Below are positions 40,440 through 52,080 of a stretch of DNA of 64,000 bases, piece after piece (position 1 is the stretch's first letter; every line of letters begins with the position of its first letter). The stretch is from positions 119,904,562 through 119,968,561 of the forward strand of contig NC_067477.1 of assembly GCF_947179515.1 (NCBI RefSeq), written 5' to 3'. Both the position numbers and the translations under genes were made by a program. The notes beneath the pieces were generated by a model. The model was not told the origin of the DNA and did not search any database. It saw only the letters and a program-made list of their open reading frames with translations. Origin of the DNA: Apodemus sylvaticus (taxonomy: Eukaryota > Chordata > Mammalia > Rodentia > Muridae).

Positions 40440-41105
40440 AGCTAAAGCTCCTGGGAGCCTCAACCATCCCAGCCAATGGAGGTGACTTTTAGCTGAGACT
40501 CCTTGCAGTGGGTATATGGAGCCTGTTTTGCTTGTAGGATGGAGCCTACCATAACTGTCCTCTGAGAGCTCTACCCAGCAGCTGACTGAAACAGATGCTG
40601 AGACCCACAGCCAAAAATTAGATGGAGTTTGGGGACTCTAATGGAAGAGTTGTGTGAAGGATTGGAAGCCCTGAAGGAAATAGGAACTCTACAGGAAGAT
40701 CAACAGAGTCAACTAACCTGGACCACTGGGGGATCCCGGAGACTGAACCACCCACCAAAGAGTACACACAGGCTGGACCTAGGCCTCCCTGCACATATAT
40801 AGCAGATGTGCGGCTTGGTCTTCATGTGGGTCTCTCAACGACGGCAGCAGGGGCTGTCTCTGATTCTGTTGTCTGCCTGTGGATCCTGTTCCCCTAACTG
40901 GGCTGGCCTCAGAGGGAGAGGATGTGCCTAGTCCAGCAAAGACTTGATGTACCAGGGTAGCGGAATACCTAGGAAGGGGGCCTCCATCTTCTCAGAGAAG
41001 GGGACGGGGGAGATGGAGGGAGGGACTGTGTGAGGGAGGCATGGGAAAGAGCAGACAGCAATTGGGATATAAAGTGAATAAATAAATACATAAATGGGGG
41101 GAAAC
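40440..41105 (+). mobile_element. Lx-type L1 LINE 3' end
   Basis: Collinear with the rodent L1 3' region: 'tctacccagcagctgactgaaacagatgctgagacccacagcc', 'caacagagtcaactaacctgg', 'ggctggacctaggcctcc', 'cagatgtgcggcttggtcttcatgtggg', ending in 'aagtgaataaataaataca'. 5'-truncated and non-coding. Confidence 0.92.
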
Positions 41106-41140
41106 GATAAAGTTCCTCATGTGACTGAGAGTGAAAGAGG

Positions 41141-41196
41141 CAGGACCTCTGGAAGAACAGTTAATGCTCTTAACTGCTGAGCCTTCTCTCCAGCCC
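41141..41196 (-). mobile_element. B2 SINE head fragment, antisense
   Basis: 'caggacctctggaagaacagttaatgctcttaactgctgagcc' ending 'ttctctccagccc'. Confidence 0.88.
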
Positions 41197-41199
41197 ACA

Positions 41200-41254
41200 A
41201 TTCTTCTTCTCCTCCTCCATCTTTTCTTCTTCTTCTTCCTCTTCTTCTTCTCTA
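41200..41254. repeat. (TTC)n/(CTT)n imperfect microsatellite
   Basis: ttcttcttctcctcctccat followed by further ttcttc runs. Confidence 0.9.
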
Positions 41255-41256
41255 GA

Positions 41257-41889
41257 ACTCTGAGAAATGAAATTCCATTGTTTAAAGATTACTCAACCTA
41301 ACATATTTTGTATTAGCATCCAATGGCCTGAAACAGGTACACTGAGCCCAAATTAAGGAAGTGATGTAAGATAAGCTATTTTTAGAACACTGAATGAGGA
41401 CCAGGAGCCCATCTCCGGAAAACTAGGGTAGCTAATAATGAGAATTATTAGCCCTTGAAGTAGGCTTGTTCTTGGCTCTAGATCCTCCGTTTCCCACAGG
41501 TGTTCTCCTACCTCTACGTGGGCACCCGTCTCGTCTCCTTGGGAACTCTCTAGGGCTCTCATTTCCTTGTGCCCTTCACATTCTGATGGGCAGTCTTGAC
41601 TTCTTATCTCCCCTGACTTTCCATTTGGCCCACTTTAGTCTCCCTCAGTACATTAAAAAACTAATCAAGAAATGCCCCTTACCAAAAAGCAGGCACCCCA
41701 ATTCCAATGCCTGGTAGGACAAGGCGGGTCATGAAATGGGTAAGTGGGTAAGGTGGACCAGGTGGAGTGAAGTGGCATTTAGACCCCCGGAGCCTGGTCT
41801 AAAGGGCATCTGCTACTTGGCTCCTTTTTATTTCAAGCCGACTGTTAACCCATCTCCCAGAGTTGTTTGCTTGTGCTTTGTTTGGTTTT
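41257..41889. other. Single-copy-like sequence
   Basis: No repeat recognised. CTATTTTTAG at 41376-41385 is another exact MEF2 consensus match. Confidence 0.45.
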
Positions 41890-42037
41890 GGTTTTAGATT
41901 TTCTGAAACAGGCTTTCTATGTGCTACAGTACTGGCTGGCCTATGTAGACCAGGCTAGCCTCAAACTCATAGAGATCCACCTGCCTCTGCCTCCCATGTG
42001 CTGGGATTAAAGACATGCACCACTATGCCCAGCAAAT
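41890..42037 (-). mobile_element. B1 SINE, antisense, older
   Basis: 'tttctgaaacaggctttctatgtgc' to 'ctgggattaaagacatgcaccactatgcccagc'. Confidence 0.88.
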
Positions 42038-42288
42038 TTAGTTTTTTGCAAGTATTCCACAGGGCAAACCAAACATGGCTGAAGGCCAAACTTAGCTTGC
42101 AGGTCACCCTGCAGTCACTCAATGTAGCAGCAAGAGCTCTGAGCTGGGACTTGTGGTTATCACCTGATGATAAGGGGTTCTGTCAAAGGCTCTGGGAAAC
42201 CCTTCCTTTCAGGTTGGTAGCTCTATAGCTCTTTATCCTAATAAGGAAATCCTGTTGGGCTGAACTGGTTGGTTAATGAGAATCACCA

Positions 42289-42304
42289 CGCGCACGCGCA
42301 CGCG
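42289..42304. repeat. cgcgcacgcgcacgcg, alternating purine-pyrimidine
   Basis: Sixteen bases of alternating CG/CA, Z-DNA-prone, with six CpGs in otherwise CpG-poor DNA. Confidence 0.85.
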
Positions 42305-42694
42305 TTGACCAAGGAATACCACTTTTCAAAGAACAGGAACACAATAAGCGGCTGGTTATTGGAATTCTTCAGGGTTAACTGGAAAATCCCCTCAATCAAG
42401 GTTATTGTTGAAAGACATTCTAAAATACCAGCGCTGCTTCCTGCCTTTCTAAGCCCAGGGTTGCAACCATACCCAGCTAGAGGAACAGATGAGTCAAGGC
42501 CTGGAGACACGGCTCTGCCACCAGGCTGCCCCAGAGCTGGCTGGAGTTCCTGTCAGCCAGTGGCTGCTTGGAGCATGTTGATGAAGTCAAGGACATCAAA
42601 GCTGCCCATAAAACAGCTATCCTGGGGCAGGGAAGGGGGGCTTGCCAGCCTCTCTGGCCTGAATCTAGACTCTTCATTTCCTAGCTTTCTGGCT

Positions 42695-42805
42695 TTTGGC
42701 AAATGTTGCAAGCCTTCTGAATGTTCGTTTTCTTGTGTATAAACTGTGGGTAACAATATGGTCCCCTGGAGTTGTCATCAGAGATGGGAGAAAGTGGATG
42801 CTAAG
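42695..42805 (+). mobile_element. MIR SINE core and 3' part
   Basis: 'ttttggcaaatgttgcaagccttctgaatgttcgttttcttgtgtataaactgtgggtaacaatatggt' tracks the MIR core (ttgggcaagttacttaacct...cagtttcctcatctgtaaaatggggataataat). Confidence 0.7.
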
Positions 42806-42811
42806 AGGTGT

Positions 42812-42870
42812 GCGGGGGGGGGGGGGGGTAGAGGGGTAGAGGGGTGGAGGGGTGGGGTGGGGTGGGGTGT
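42812..42870. repeat. G-rich (GGGGT/GGGGTAGA)n tract
   Basis: A G run followed by ggggtagaggggtagagggg units and ggggtggggtggggt. Confidence 0.92.
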
Positions 42871-43161
42871 CTGGGATAACTGAGTGCTGGAAAAGGAGTC
42901 GCTATACCATTAGGAACACAAGCATTTTTACCATGCGAAGTCATGATATTCCCTAGCTTTTTCTTAGTGAAGTGAGAAAGCCAATACCAGTCACTCCCAA
43001 CCCCCTAGACATCTGAGAAATAAGCTATTACAGAATTTAATTCTCTACTCCCTCTCCTTACCACTCTTACCCATCTACATGATACCAGCCTTAAAACCAG
43101 AATCATAACTTCATTCTGGGGCTGTCATATGAATAGTTGATTCATCAAGAGTCATCAGAGG

Positions 43162-43345
43162 AGCCGGCAAGATGGCTCAGGAGATAAACACATTCGTTGC
43201 TGTGAATAAACTACCTGAGTCTGTTCCCTAGGACCCACATGGTGAAGGAGAGAACTGACTCTCAACATATTATCTTCTGACTTCTACACAAGCCCTGTGA
43301 CCCAAGTATTACAACCGCATCACAAAATAATTAAAATAGATAAAA
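43162..43345 (+). mobile_element. B3-type SINE
   Basis: 'ggagccggcaagatggctcaggagataaac' to 'ggacccacatggtgaaggagagaactgactctc' and a TAAAATAGATAAAA tail. Confidence 0.85.
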
Positions 43346-43431
43346 TGTAAAAAAGAATCATTAAAGAATCATCATAAATTTGGTTTGAATGGGATATTCA
43401 CAAAATTAAAGTACATCTACCCATTTACTTT

Positions 43432-43616
43432 TTTCAAAATGTATTTTTATTTATGTGTGTTTGTGAATGTGTGTGCAGGTGTCAGAGGAGGCCTGAAGAG
43501 CATTTCAGATCTCCTGGCGTTAGAGTTACAGGCCTGCTGGGCATGCTGGGAACTGAATGATGGTCTTCTTGCAAGACAAGAGGTGATCTTAACCGCTGAG
43601 CATCTCTCAAGCCCCT
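43432..43616 (-). mobile_element. B3/B2-type SINE, antisense
   Basis: 'gtgtgcaggtgtcagaggaggcctgaagagcatttcagatctcctggcgttagagttacagg' to 'accgctgagcatctctcaagcccc'. Confidence 0.85.
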
Positions 43617-44245
43617 CATTTGCCAATTAACCGCAAGCGGCCAAGAGAGAACCTTCATAGCAGTGAAGAGGACAGGCATCCCTTAGCCAGGGGATGGAGC
43701 TGTTTGTACCGTTCCCACAGGATACCTGCTCATAATCACAAGCCCTCATCAACCTAACCCAGCTGAGGAGCAGTCTACCCACAGCTGGCCTGCACTCTGG
43801 AGGAGGAGGAGGCATCTTAAGCTAAAAACCAAAGAGATCTGAGACTAAATGGACCATGTGATCTGGATATGTGATGTTGGACGTTAGACTAAGAAAAGGC
43901 TTTTTACTTACAACATTATTGGAAGAAATGGATATATTTTAATATGGGTTATTAAACAATATATTACATGCACATTAAGCTCCCAGGTTAATGTAAAATG
44001 ACATCTGTATTTTTGAGAAATTCACACCAAAGTATTTAAAGGTAGAGTCATTTAATGCCTGCAACTTATTTTCAAAGGGTTGTAAGACAGAAAGCAAGCA
44101 CAACTGTGCGTGTACACAGGACGAGAGAGAACACGGACGTAGTAAGTGCTGACAAGCGAGTGGAAAGCCTGAGTGACGAGCACATGGCTTACTCTCAACG
44201 CTTTTAAGTAAGTTAAAATTATTTAAGATAAAGAAATAAAACAAA
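43617..44245. other. Single-copy-like sequence
   Basis: No repeat recognised; AT-rich 43890-44050. Confidence 0.45.
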
Positions 44246-44414
44246 GGGCTGGAGAGATGGCTTAGTGGTTAAGAACACCGACTGACTGCTCTTCCTGAGG
44301 TCTTGAGTTAAATTCCCAGCAACCACATGGTGGCTCACAACCCTCTGTAATGGGATCTGATGCCCTCTTCCAGTGTGTCTGAAGACAGTTACAGTGTAGT
44401 CATAAATCTGTTTT
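44246..44414 (+). mobile_element. B2 SINE, interrupted in its tail
   Basis: 'gggctggagagatggcttagtggttaagaacacc' through 'atgggatctgatgccctcttccagtgtgtctgaagac'. A B1 landed in its 3' tail. Confidence 0.96.
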
Positions 44415-44591
44415 TTTTTTTTTTTTGGTTTTTTTTTTTTATTTTGTTTTTTCGAGACAGGGTTTCTCTGTATAGCCCTGGCTGTCCTGGAACTCACTCT
44501 GTAGACCAGGCTGGCCTCAAACTCAGAAATCCACCTGCCTCTGCCTCCCAGAGTGCTGGGATTACAGGTGTGCACCACCACCGCCCGGCTC
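44415..44591 (-). mobile_element. B1 SINE, antisense, inserted in the B2 tail
   Basis: Target duplication cataaatctgtttt (44401-44414) and cataaatcagtttt (44592-44605), one mismatch. The B2 is therefore the older of the two. Confidence 0.96.
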
Positions 44592-44638
44592 CATAAATCA
44601 GTTTTAAAACAAACAAACAAACAAAAATATCAAAGTCT

Positions 44639-44832
44639 GGGGCTAGGTATATAGCTGAGTATAGAAGTGTATGCCTAGCAGAAAAACATAAAACAAGTCA
44701 GCCAGTAATGGTGTAACACACCTGTAATGCCAGCCCTTGGGAAGAGGAAGCAGGAAGATCAGAAATTCACACTCACCCTCTAGCTCAAGGTCAGCCTGGG
44801 CTACATGAAACAAGAGACCTTGTTTCAAAAGG
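44639..44832 (+). mobile_element. B4/RSINE1 dimer SINE
   Basis: ID-like half 'ggggctaggtatatagctgagtatagaagtgtatgcctagca', B1-like half 'cacctgtaatgccagccctt', ending 'gagaccttgtttcaaaagg'. Confidence 0.82.
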
Positions 44833-46215
44833 CGAAATCAGAACAATCAGGCAGATCTGGGTTGCCCTTTACAAAGCAGTCTCATCCGACTGCATATAGT
44901 GAAGTAGAGCCCTCACGTGGAGACAGGTTGGAACCCAAGTCTCCAAGGCTTCTGCTCCTCATTCAGACATACACACTAACAGAATGCCTCTCAGGGCCGT
45001 GAAGGGAATAAGTTCCTATGTCAAAACCCACCAGAGAATTATTCATGTACACTTCAAGTATATGCCAGTAAGAGTCCAGCAGACGGAAAGGGAAGAAGCA
45101 AGGACGAGACAGAGTGGTCTATTCTCGGGGAGTAATGACACTAAGCTAAGGCAGAAGAACAGAAAGGAGTGGGGCGTGGCGACTTAGGTGGTAGAACAGC
45201 CTGAGCAAAAGCTCTAGCGTGGGCAAGTGGCATGTGTGTACAAGCAACTGCAAACTCTTCCTCCTTTAAGACCTGGAGGTTCAGCGCAGCACCCAGTAAG
45301 GTCTGGACGTGTGCAGAATGTGCGAGCAAGTGAACGGCTGGGCTCAGGTTCCGGGATCTATCTGGAGAGAGCCCCTCGCTGAGCCCCTCGGGCCCAGCGG
45401 CACCTCGTCTGTGCTTTCCCCAGCCCCACAGCCTGCCTTGTTTATTTGTTCAGCAGGTTTATTTCCGCCGTGGCACAGCCTGTTCCGACTCTGGAACATT
45501 TACAAGATGAGCCAATTTTTAAAAATCATACAAAATAAATGATTTCTCTTGGAGCTAAAGGGTGGGGCTGCCAGGGTGGGAGACAGGTTTCTGGCCAACT
45601 CTTGGGCAGAGTTTCCTTAAGTGTATTCTTTCCCCCTCCTGCCCATGGGACCCAAAGGGGCTGTGATGGGATTTCCTGCCTCTATTTCTCCAGACTGTGA
45701 TGTGGAAAGATTGGGACATTCAACCGTAAGATTTCTGGTTCTCATCTCCACCCTTGGTAGTTCCGCTCCAAAGCCTGGCTCTAACCCACTGTGTTCAAGC
45801 CGTGGCCCCATCTAATCGATCAGCCTTGGGATACAGATGTCAGCGCTAGACCTGGACCCCACCCTCTGCAGAAGCTTGCTTTCCCTCTCTGCTTGAGAAT
45901 TCTGGCTTTATCCTTCAAAGTCCAGCGTCATCTTGTCACCTCTAAATCCTGCTGTCTTCCTTGTAGCTGGCCAACTATTAATATTTTTTCAAAGTCTGAC
46001 CAGGATTAATAGGACAGCTAAAAATGTTGAATTTTTTTTCTGTCTGGAAAGAAATCTGTCAGCAGAATGATATTAGGTATCTCAGTTGATCTGAAACCCT
46101 GATTTGTAGCTATGTGAGCTTTTTTTTTTTTAATCACCAAAAAACTAGAAATTAAAGATTAATACGTTCAATTTGGAGACAAAAAGAATACTTTATTCAA
46201 ATCTTAGTTTAGGCA
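44833..46215. other. 1.4-kb repeat-free block
   Basis: No transposon recognised. 45340-45540 goes from GC-rich with CpGs (agcccctcgggcccagcggc) to AT-rich with repeated tttattt/gtttatt words that match forkhead-type motifs. Function unknown; candidate regulatory DNA. Confidence 0.45.
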
Positions 46216-46217
46216 GG

Positions 46218-46316
46218 TTTAACTGTAATACTAGCGCTCAAGACTGAGGGAGGAAAACTGAGAGTTCAAGGCTAACCTGAGCTACATAGCAAGACTGTCT
46301 TAAAAAAAAAAAAACT
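46218..46316 (+). mobile_element. B1/B4-like fragment
   Basis: 'gtaatactagcgctcaagactgagggaggaaaactgagagttcaaggctaacctgagctacatagc' with an A tail. Confidence 0.7.
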
Positions 46317-47385
46317 AAAAAAGCACAACCATGCATCTCAAACAGCTGAAAAAATTGTTAAGTACTCCAAACGATGGCTAAGAGGAGTCTCCACTCCAGT
46401 CCAGGAGTGGAGAAGGGGCACTGAGAGGTCCCCACCGGGCCTTCTGACATGTGCCTGACTTGTTTCCCTAAAAGGCCAGGTCCACAGTAGGCAACCTCAA
46501 GGAGAGATGCTTGAGGTCGATGATTCTCTCCAGCGCCTGGGATCCTGCACCCTCTGCCAATCCAGGCCAGGAATCCCATGAGAATCAATTTAGGAGCTGT
46601 CCCAGCCCAGGCCCTGGGTGCCTAATCGATGGCATGTCCTCTTAGCACTCACTCAGGGAGCGCAGTGGCTAAGGACATGGGGCCAGGGCAGTGTGTCCTG
46701 GACTCCAATGCCCACACCAGCACCCTGGGCAGCTCGGGGCAGCTCCCCCAGAGGCCTGGTCAGCTGTGGGAGGTACTGTTCTTCTTTTCCAAGATTAGCT
46801 CAGACTTCAAACACCGACCCTGGGCCTGCTCTCTGCCAATGAAAACTGTGTCGGGAGCCTCCTTAGGTATCTGGAGGCCAGCTCTCCCTCCTCCCTTCCT
46901 CATATGAGGTCATTGAATAGGATGACAGGGCAAACAGTGACATATGCTAGGACTTGTTCCCAGAATGATTCCAGGGATTCTCCGGCCCTTCTCTCCTCCC
47001 CTCTTCAGAATGTGTGGGCAGCAACCTGAACTGTACTTAGTAATTGCGTTCCTCTGAATGGCGAAGAGAAGGTAGGTCCTGGCTAGACAGACACCAGCAC
47101 AGTGAATGCATTTGAAGCCTCAACACACTTGTTTTCACACCATTCTAATCTGACTTAGGGCGGGTAGGAACTCTGTAGCCCACTCCACAGAGGAGGAGTG
47201 TAAGGTGAACAGTCCAGTGTTACGTTGCTTAGGCAGACTCAGGCTTGTAATTATTTTGTCAATAGTTTTGTTACATCTTCCTGCCTTACCACAGTTCCTT
47301 AAAACTTGACTTTGGGAACCGTAAACTTCCAACTCTGCTTTGCTGCCTCTCAACAACAGTGCCATTTGATGGTTTTCTTTCCTTT
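46317..47385. other. Single-copy-like sequence
   Basis: No clear repeat; open frames of 74-92 codons at 46618-46907 lack domains. Confidence 0.45.
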
Positions 47386-47387
47386 TT

Positions 47388-47490
47388 TGAGAGATGGGTC
47401 TCGCATACACTAGGCTGACCACAAACTCCCTATTAACCGAGAATCCTCCTGTGTCTATGTCCTGGGTGCTGAGATTAGGTGTGTGCCGCG
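47388..47490 (-). mobile_element. Old B1-like SINE, antisense
   Basis: 'tttgagagatgggtctcgcatacactaggctgacc' to 'cctgggtgctgagattaggtgtgtgcc'. Confidence 0.65.
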
Positions 47491-47604
47491 ATGTTCCCAG
47501 GGCTTTGTGTGCACCTGGCTGGCATGGTGCCACCTGAGCAAGCTCAGGTTTCCAGCCCCTCTCTCCACGGACCCCACACTGAAAGTTAACTTCGGAGGCA
47601 GGGA

Positions 47605-47745
47605 TGGGAGCAGCTCAGCATGTAAGAGGACCCAGGTTTGAATCCCTAGACGGGATTGTCCGTACAAGCTGCATGCGCCTGTATTCCCAGCATTGTGGGG
47701 TGCAGGAACAAACAGATCTAGAGAGCTCAATGGCTAGCCAGACTC
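47605..47745 (+). mobile_element. B4-type SINE fragment
   Basis: 'gggagcagctcagcatgtaagaggacccaggtttgaatccctaga', then 'gcatgcgcctgtattcccagca'. Confidence 0.6.
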
Positions 47746-48718
47746 CCCAAAACCGGGTTTCTGGTTAAGCAAGGCAAACTAGGTGTGTCTTTGAACAAGT
47801 CACTTGTTTCCAGTCTGTTTCCTTCAACTGCAATGACAACCATTCCCTTTCTGCCATTCAAGAATGACAGATGACAGAGCTGGGGAAAGAGAGGTATGCG
47901 AATCCTCTGCAAACCATAAAGTTGTAAGAGAACTGTGGGGATGGCCCAAATTTCCCATAAAGTGTTCTCACTGTAACTAGAGGGATTTGGGGCACAGCTT
48001 TTGGACCTCGGCAAGGTCCCTGGCTACCATGCTGCTTCCCAGGTGTTGGGCTTGGAAAGGCACTGCGGAGCTGAAAGCACTTCAGACTCCTTCAGAAGAC
48101 TGTTTCTCTTTGATCCTTTTCCTCTAACTTAGGGCCTTTTCTTTCAGACTTTGCAAGTTAGCTGAATAGTCGTGGTTCTCTACTGCCCTCATGTGGTCGC
48201 TCCCTAACATTGTTGCATGGCCTTCTGAAGGGATTTGAGGAACAAAAGCCAACCAGACCAAGGAAAGCAAAACCAACCTTCCAAATCAGCATTTTCCAGG
48301 GCCAGCAGAAAACCCCAAATTAAAGTCAGCATCTTGAAGCCGGTGCTCCTTCATGGGAGGGGGTGAAGCTATGGTAGTGGGGGATGCTGACAGCGGAGAG
48401 GCCACAAGCGTGAGACAGGGACAGAGACTCGACCACAGGCTGGCTGTTCAACCTCGCTGTGAACTGAACACTGCTTTAAAGGTACACTACTTTTAAAATG
48501 ACACTTTGAAGAAAATAAAAACAATTTTACCAATCACAATTTTCTAATAAATACACCTGTAGGCACAGTCGTTCATTGTGAACCATGGGTACCCAGGGTC
48601 TCCTGCACACGCCAAAATGTGGGGTGTTCTGGGTCCCTTCTACAAAACACCACCATGTTTGCTTAACAGAGCTCTAAGAAAACAGCCTACTTCCAAAGAA
48701 GAGGACTTTTGGTCGTTG
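47746..48718. other. Single-copy-like sequence
   Basis: No transposon recognised in about 1 kb. Confidence 0.45.
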
Positions 48719-48719
48719 T

Positions 48720-48815
48720 CTGTTATTGAGAGAGGGTCTCACTATGTAGCCCTGGCTGGCTTTGAGTTACTAGGTAGACCAGGCTGGCCTCAAAGTCGGA
48801 GATTTAGGTTGTCAG
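48720..48815 (-). mobile_element. B1 SINE, antisense, head truncated
   Basis: 'attgagagagggtctcactatgtagccctggctggc' and 'aggtagaccaggctggcctcaaagtcggag'. Confidence 0.8.
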
Positions 48816-50045
48816 GCATATCTAAGCAGATGGTATAAGGGCGGGATAAGAGCATGTCTGGAGTCATGACATACAGAAGTACAGGGAACCTAACGGATTT
48901 TAAAGCTTCACAGGGATTTGATCCTGGGGATCTCAGGTTTCCAAGGGAGGCACTCTGTGTAAGGGTCTATCTGAGATGGCAGCAGAGCCAGAGCAGACAG
49001 GGGAACCTGAGAAGAGGCCTGGGTGAGGGCGATGTGGCTGAAGTCTTTCCCGGAGCAATCTGAACCAGGCGAGAGGGATGAAGAAGCTGCCTCAGGAAGG
49101 AGCCATTTCCCCTTTACACGCCAAGCTGGTTAACTCTTCTCATGACACCAAGTACTGTGGGGGAGAAAGATTCTGGCCTCCCGTGGAAAAGAGGTCTCAG
49201 ATCCACCATGAAACGTGGTGTGGCAAACCCCTTAACCCATAGCAGGGCAAGATCTGCTAGAGACCAGAGACATCTTGAAAACTGCTCTTAATGCCACATC
49301 AAATGAGAAATCTCGGGATCAAAGAATAGTTAGTCACAAAAGAAGACCATACTGGTTTGATATCATGACCAAAGGTCAAGTGGCCTTATGTCATTTCCCA
49401 GAAGCTCAGCGTCTGGTGGGATCAAATCCTGTCTGGGAACTCAGCCCCAACGTGGTCCCTCTTCCTCCAGAAGACTCCTGCTTCTGATTGCCACAGAGCT
49501 GGCAGGCTTCCCTCTGCCTCCCATTCTTTCAGGAAGCCATCTCCAGCAGCTGGTCCCTGTCACGTGTTATGTGGTGGTGGCGGTGGCAGCAACAGCAGCT
49601 TTTCAATGGTAAAACAGATTTCAGGTTACAGCTAAGGACTTCAAAGTTAGTTCAGAAATGTGTTGGATTCCTGAAGAAGGCTAACCCCTCCAGTTCTAGG
49701 GATGTCGTAAGGGCTTAGACTTCAAGTGCCTAAGCTTCATTCCAATTCCTATTTGGTTTTGAACAATTCTAGGAAGAATGTTTATGGCAAGCAGTCAACA
49801 ACCACTAATGGAATGTGCTAGGTACTTTGTATGGTAAGCAGTCTCTGTTCTCAGAGAGTTTTGGTCTCAGGAGGAGACCTACCTTGTGCTAATACTTTAC
49901 TCTGCCTTTTCCTTCCCAAAGTTTTGCTGATACCTGTCCGCTTCATTGCCCTGTCATTTCTGCTATTAGATGCTACTGCCCTAAAATCACACAAAGCCAC
50001 TGTGCCCAAGAAAACAAAATTTAGACATATGCGGTAGGGGATTTT
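48816..50045. other. 1.2-kb repeat-free block
   Basis: No transposon recognised. A (GGT/GGC)n stretch encoding runs of W/V lies at 49572-49590. No exon supported. Confidence 0.45.
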
Positions 50046-50047
50046 GT

Positions 50048-50180
50048 GGAACTCTTAGCAGTCAAGAGCCCTTACTGCTCTTCTAGAGGATAGGAGTTCC
50101 GCTACCAGCAGCCACAGCTCACAAGGGCCTCCAGCTTCAGGGGCTGCACCACCCTCTCCTGGACGCTGCAGGCACTGCAC
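50048..50180 (+). mobile_element. B3-type SINE, interrupted 3'
   Basis: 'agcagtcaagagcccttactgctcttctagaggataggagttccgctaccagcagcc' and 'accaccctctcctggacgctgcaggcactgca'. A B1 adjoins at its 3' end. Confidence 0.8.
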
Positions 50181-50340
50181 TTTTTTTGTTTGTTTTTGTT
50201 TTTTTGATTTGGTTTCTCTGTATAGCCCTGGCTGTCCTGGAACTCACTCTGTAGACTAGGCTGGCCTCGAACTCAGAAATCCACCTGCCTCTGCCTCCCA
50301 GAGTGCTGGGATTACAGGCATGCGCCACCACTGCCCGGCC
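50181..50340 (-). mobile_element. B1 SINE, antisense
   Basis: T-rich (GTTT) tail then the whole antisense B1 to 'gcgccaccactgcccggcc'. A few bases (gagacaggg) are deleted near its 3' end. Confidence 0.95.
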
Positions 50341-50772
50341 TCATCTCTTAAAAAGCAATCTCTACAAGGGAATATATATTTTAGGGACTGGCTATAAGGA
50401 AGTGGTTCTCATCAAGGGCAGCCCCCAAGAGAATACTATGTAGGAAGTTCATTTGCCTCTAAACAACTACAGTCTGACAAGAGAGGCCAACCTAGCTGGA
50501 ACACGGAGATTCCTATAAAAACAGATACAGTAACCCAGATCCCACCATCCGGAGGTCAAGACTGAATACACTGGGAAAATCACTTCACTCCCTGGATGGA
50601 GTTGGGAAGGGGTGGGGTAAAGTGTGACCATGGGAGGGAAGTCCCCCAAAAGGGGGGCAGGAAGGAATGCAGGACATAAATAACACCCTAGCAACTACAT
50701 ACAAATTATGTTGGGTTGGGTTTTTTTTTTTTATTTAGAAAGAGGCATCAAATTTAATAATTTTCTTCAATT
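50341..50772. other. Single-copy-like sequence
   Basis: Nothing recognisable; T run at 50720-50731. Confidence 0.45.
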
Positions 50773-50788
50773 AAGGAAAGTGTTTTCA

Positions 50789-50970
50789 GGCTGGAAAGAT
50801 GGTTCAGAGGTTGAGAGCACTGACTGCTCTTCCTAAGGTCCTGAGTTCAAATCCCAGCAACCACATGGTGGCTCACAACCATCTGTAATGAGATCTGACG
50901 CCCTCTTCTGGTGTCTGAAGACAGCTACAGTGTACTTACATATAACAATAAATAAATCTTTGAAAAAAAA
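50789..50970 (+). mobile_element. B2 SINE, full length
   Basis: 'caggctggaaagatggttcagaggttgagagcactgactgctc' to 'aataaataaatctttgaaaa'. The sequence aaggaaagtgttttca before it recurs as aaggaaagcatgttttca after it, a slightly altered target duplication. Confidence 0.97.
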
Positions 50971-50984
50971 AAGGAAAGCATGTT

Positions 50985-52080
50985 TTCATCTCACATTGAC
51001 TCCTTTTTTTTCTTTCAAATTATGGTTTTCAAAGCATCTTTATGTACGCCTCATGGTCTCTCAGCCATCCTGAGCAGGAAGAACGTACAATTTTATATTG
51101 TTTTCAGTTTAGGGGACTCCTACTGCTTACCAACACGTACTCTCAGGACTCTTCAGAAGCAGAAGCAGATGACTGGAGTTGGGAGTAACGACTCTGCAAA
51201 GCCAGAGGGACCCTGGAGAGCCCTCCGTCCCGACAGCGTGTTCTGTTTGCTCGTGGTTTCCAGGCTAAGTGCTTCAGTCACACAAAGGAAGCCTCTGGGT
51301 TTGGGAAGGCTGCTCTTTTCAGTTCTCCCACGTGGGTCCCTGGGGTTGAACCTGGGTTGAAAGCTAGTGGGAAGTGCGGTTACACCTGAGCCATCTTGCC
51401 TGCCCTTTCCTTGGAACAAGGCCTCTCCCTGAAGCTCACGCACAGCTAGGTCAGCTGGCCAGTAAGCTTCAGGGACCCGTCTGTCTGTCTCCCCACGCAT
51501 GCGGTCACAGGCACAATGCAGCCATGCACACTTAAGTGTTAACTGTCAACTGCACAGGATCTAGTATCCCTTGGGAGACAAGCCTTTAGGCACACTGTGA
51601 GGGAGGGTCATGTTCACTGAGGTGGTAGGTGACACCATTTCCTGGACTGGTGAGACTCTCAGTGTGTAAATATGCTTGCTGCAGAGCCTGAGGCCCCGAG
51701 GTCTCCTGACCTCCACATCCACTGTGGAAGTTGCTAAGACCCATGCTGGGTACCTGCAAGGGCTCTTCGCGACCAACAGTCTGGGCTGCCTCATGAGGTG
51801 GATGCTGATGGGCTCTTACCGGGCTTCGGTTTCAGGCCAAAGTCTATCGGTTCATTCTGAATTGTTTGTTGTATACACGTTCATTTCACCACATTTGGAT
51901 GGATCACTGACTCGTTTTGAGAATACTTATTAGCATTCTCCTGCCATTCCTCAAGTATCTAAGTTGTTTTGTTTTTCTGTGTCCTCTCCTGTTTTTTACA
52001 GCCTAGCCCCTTCCACTTTACAAGTCTATGATTGCTTGATGCAAAAGATTACCAAGACAAGGCCATTTGTTCCCTACAGT
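50985..52080. other. 1.1-kb repeat-free block
   Basis: No transposon recognised; no supported exon. Confidence 0.45.

Noticed and set aside
36852..41385. Three perfect MEF2 sites as a coordinated muscle enhancer array
   Set aside because: The degenerate consensus is expected about four times in 64 kb, and the sites are kilobases apart; only the one at 39820 has supporting context.
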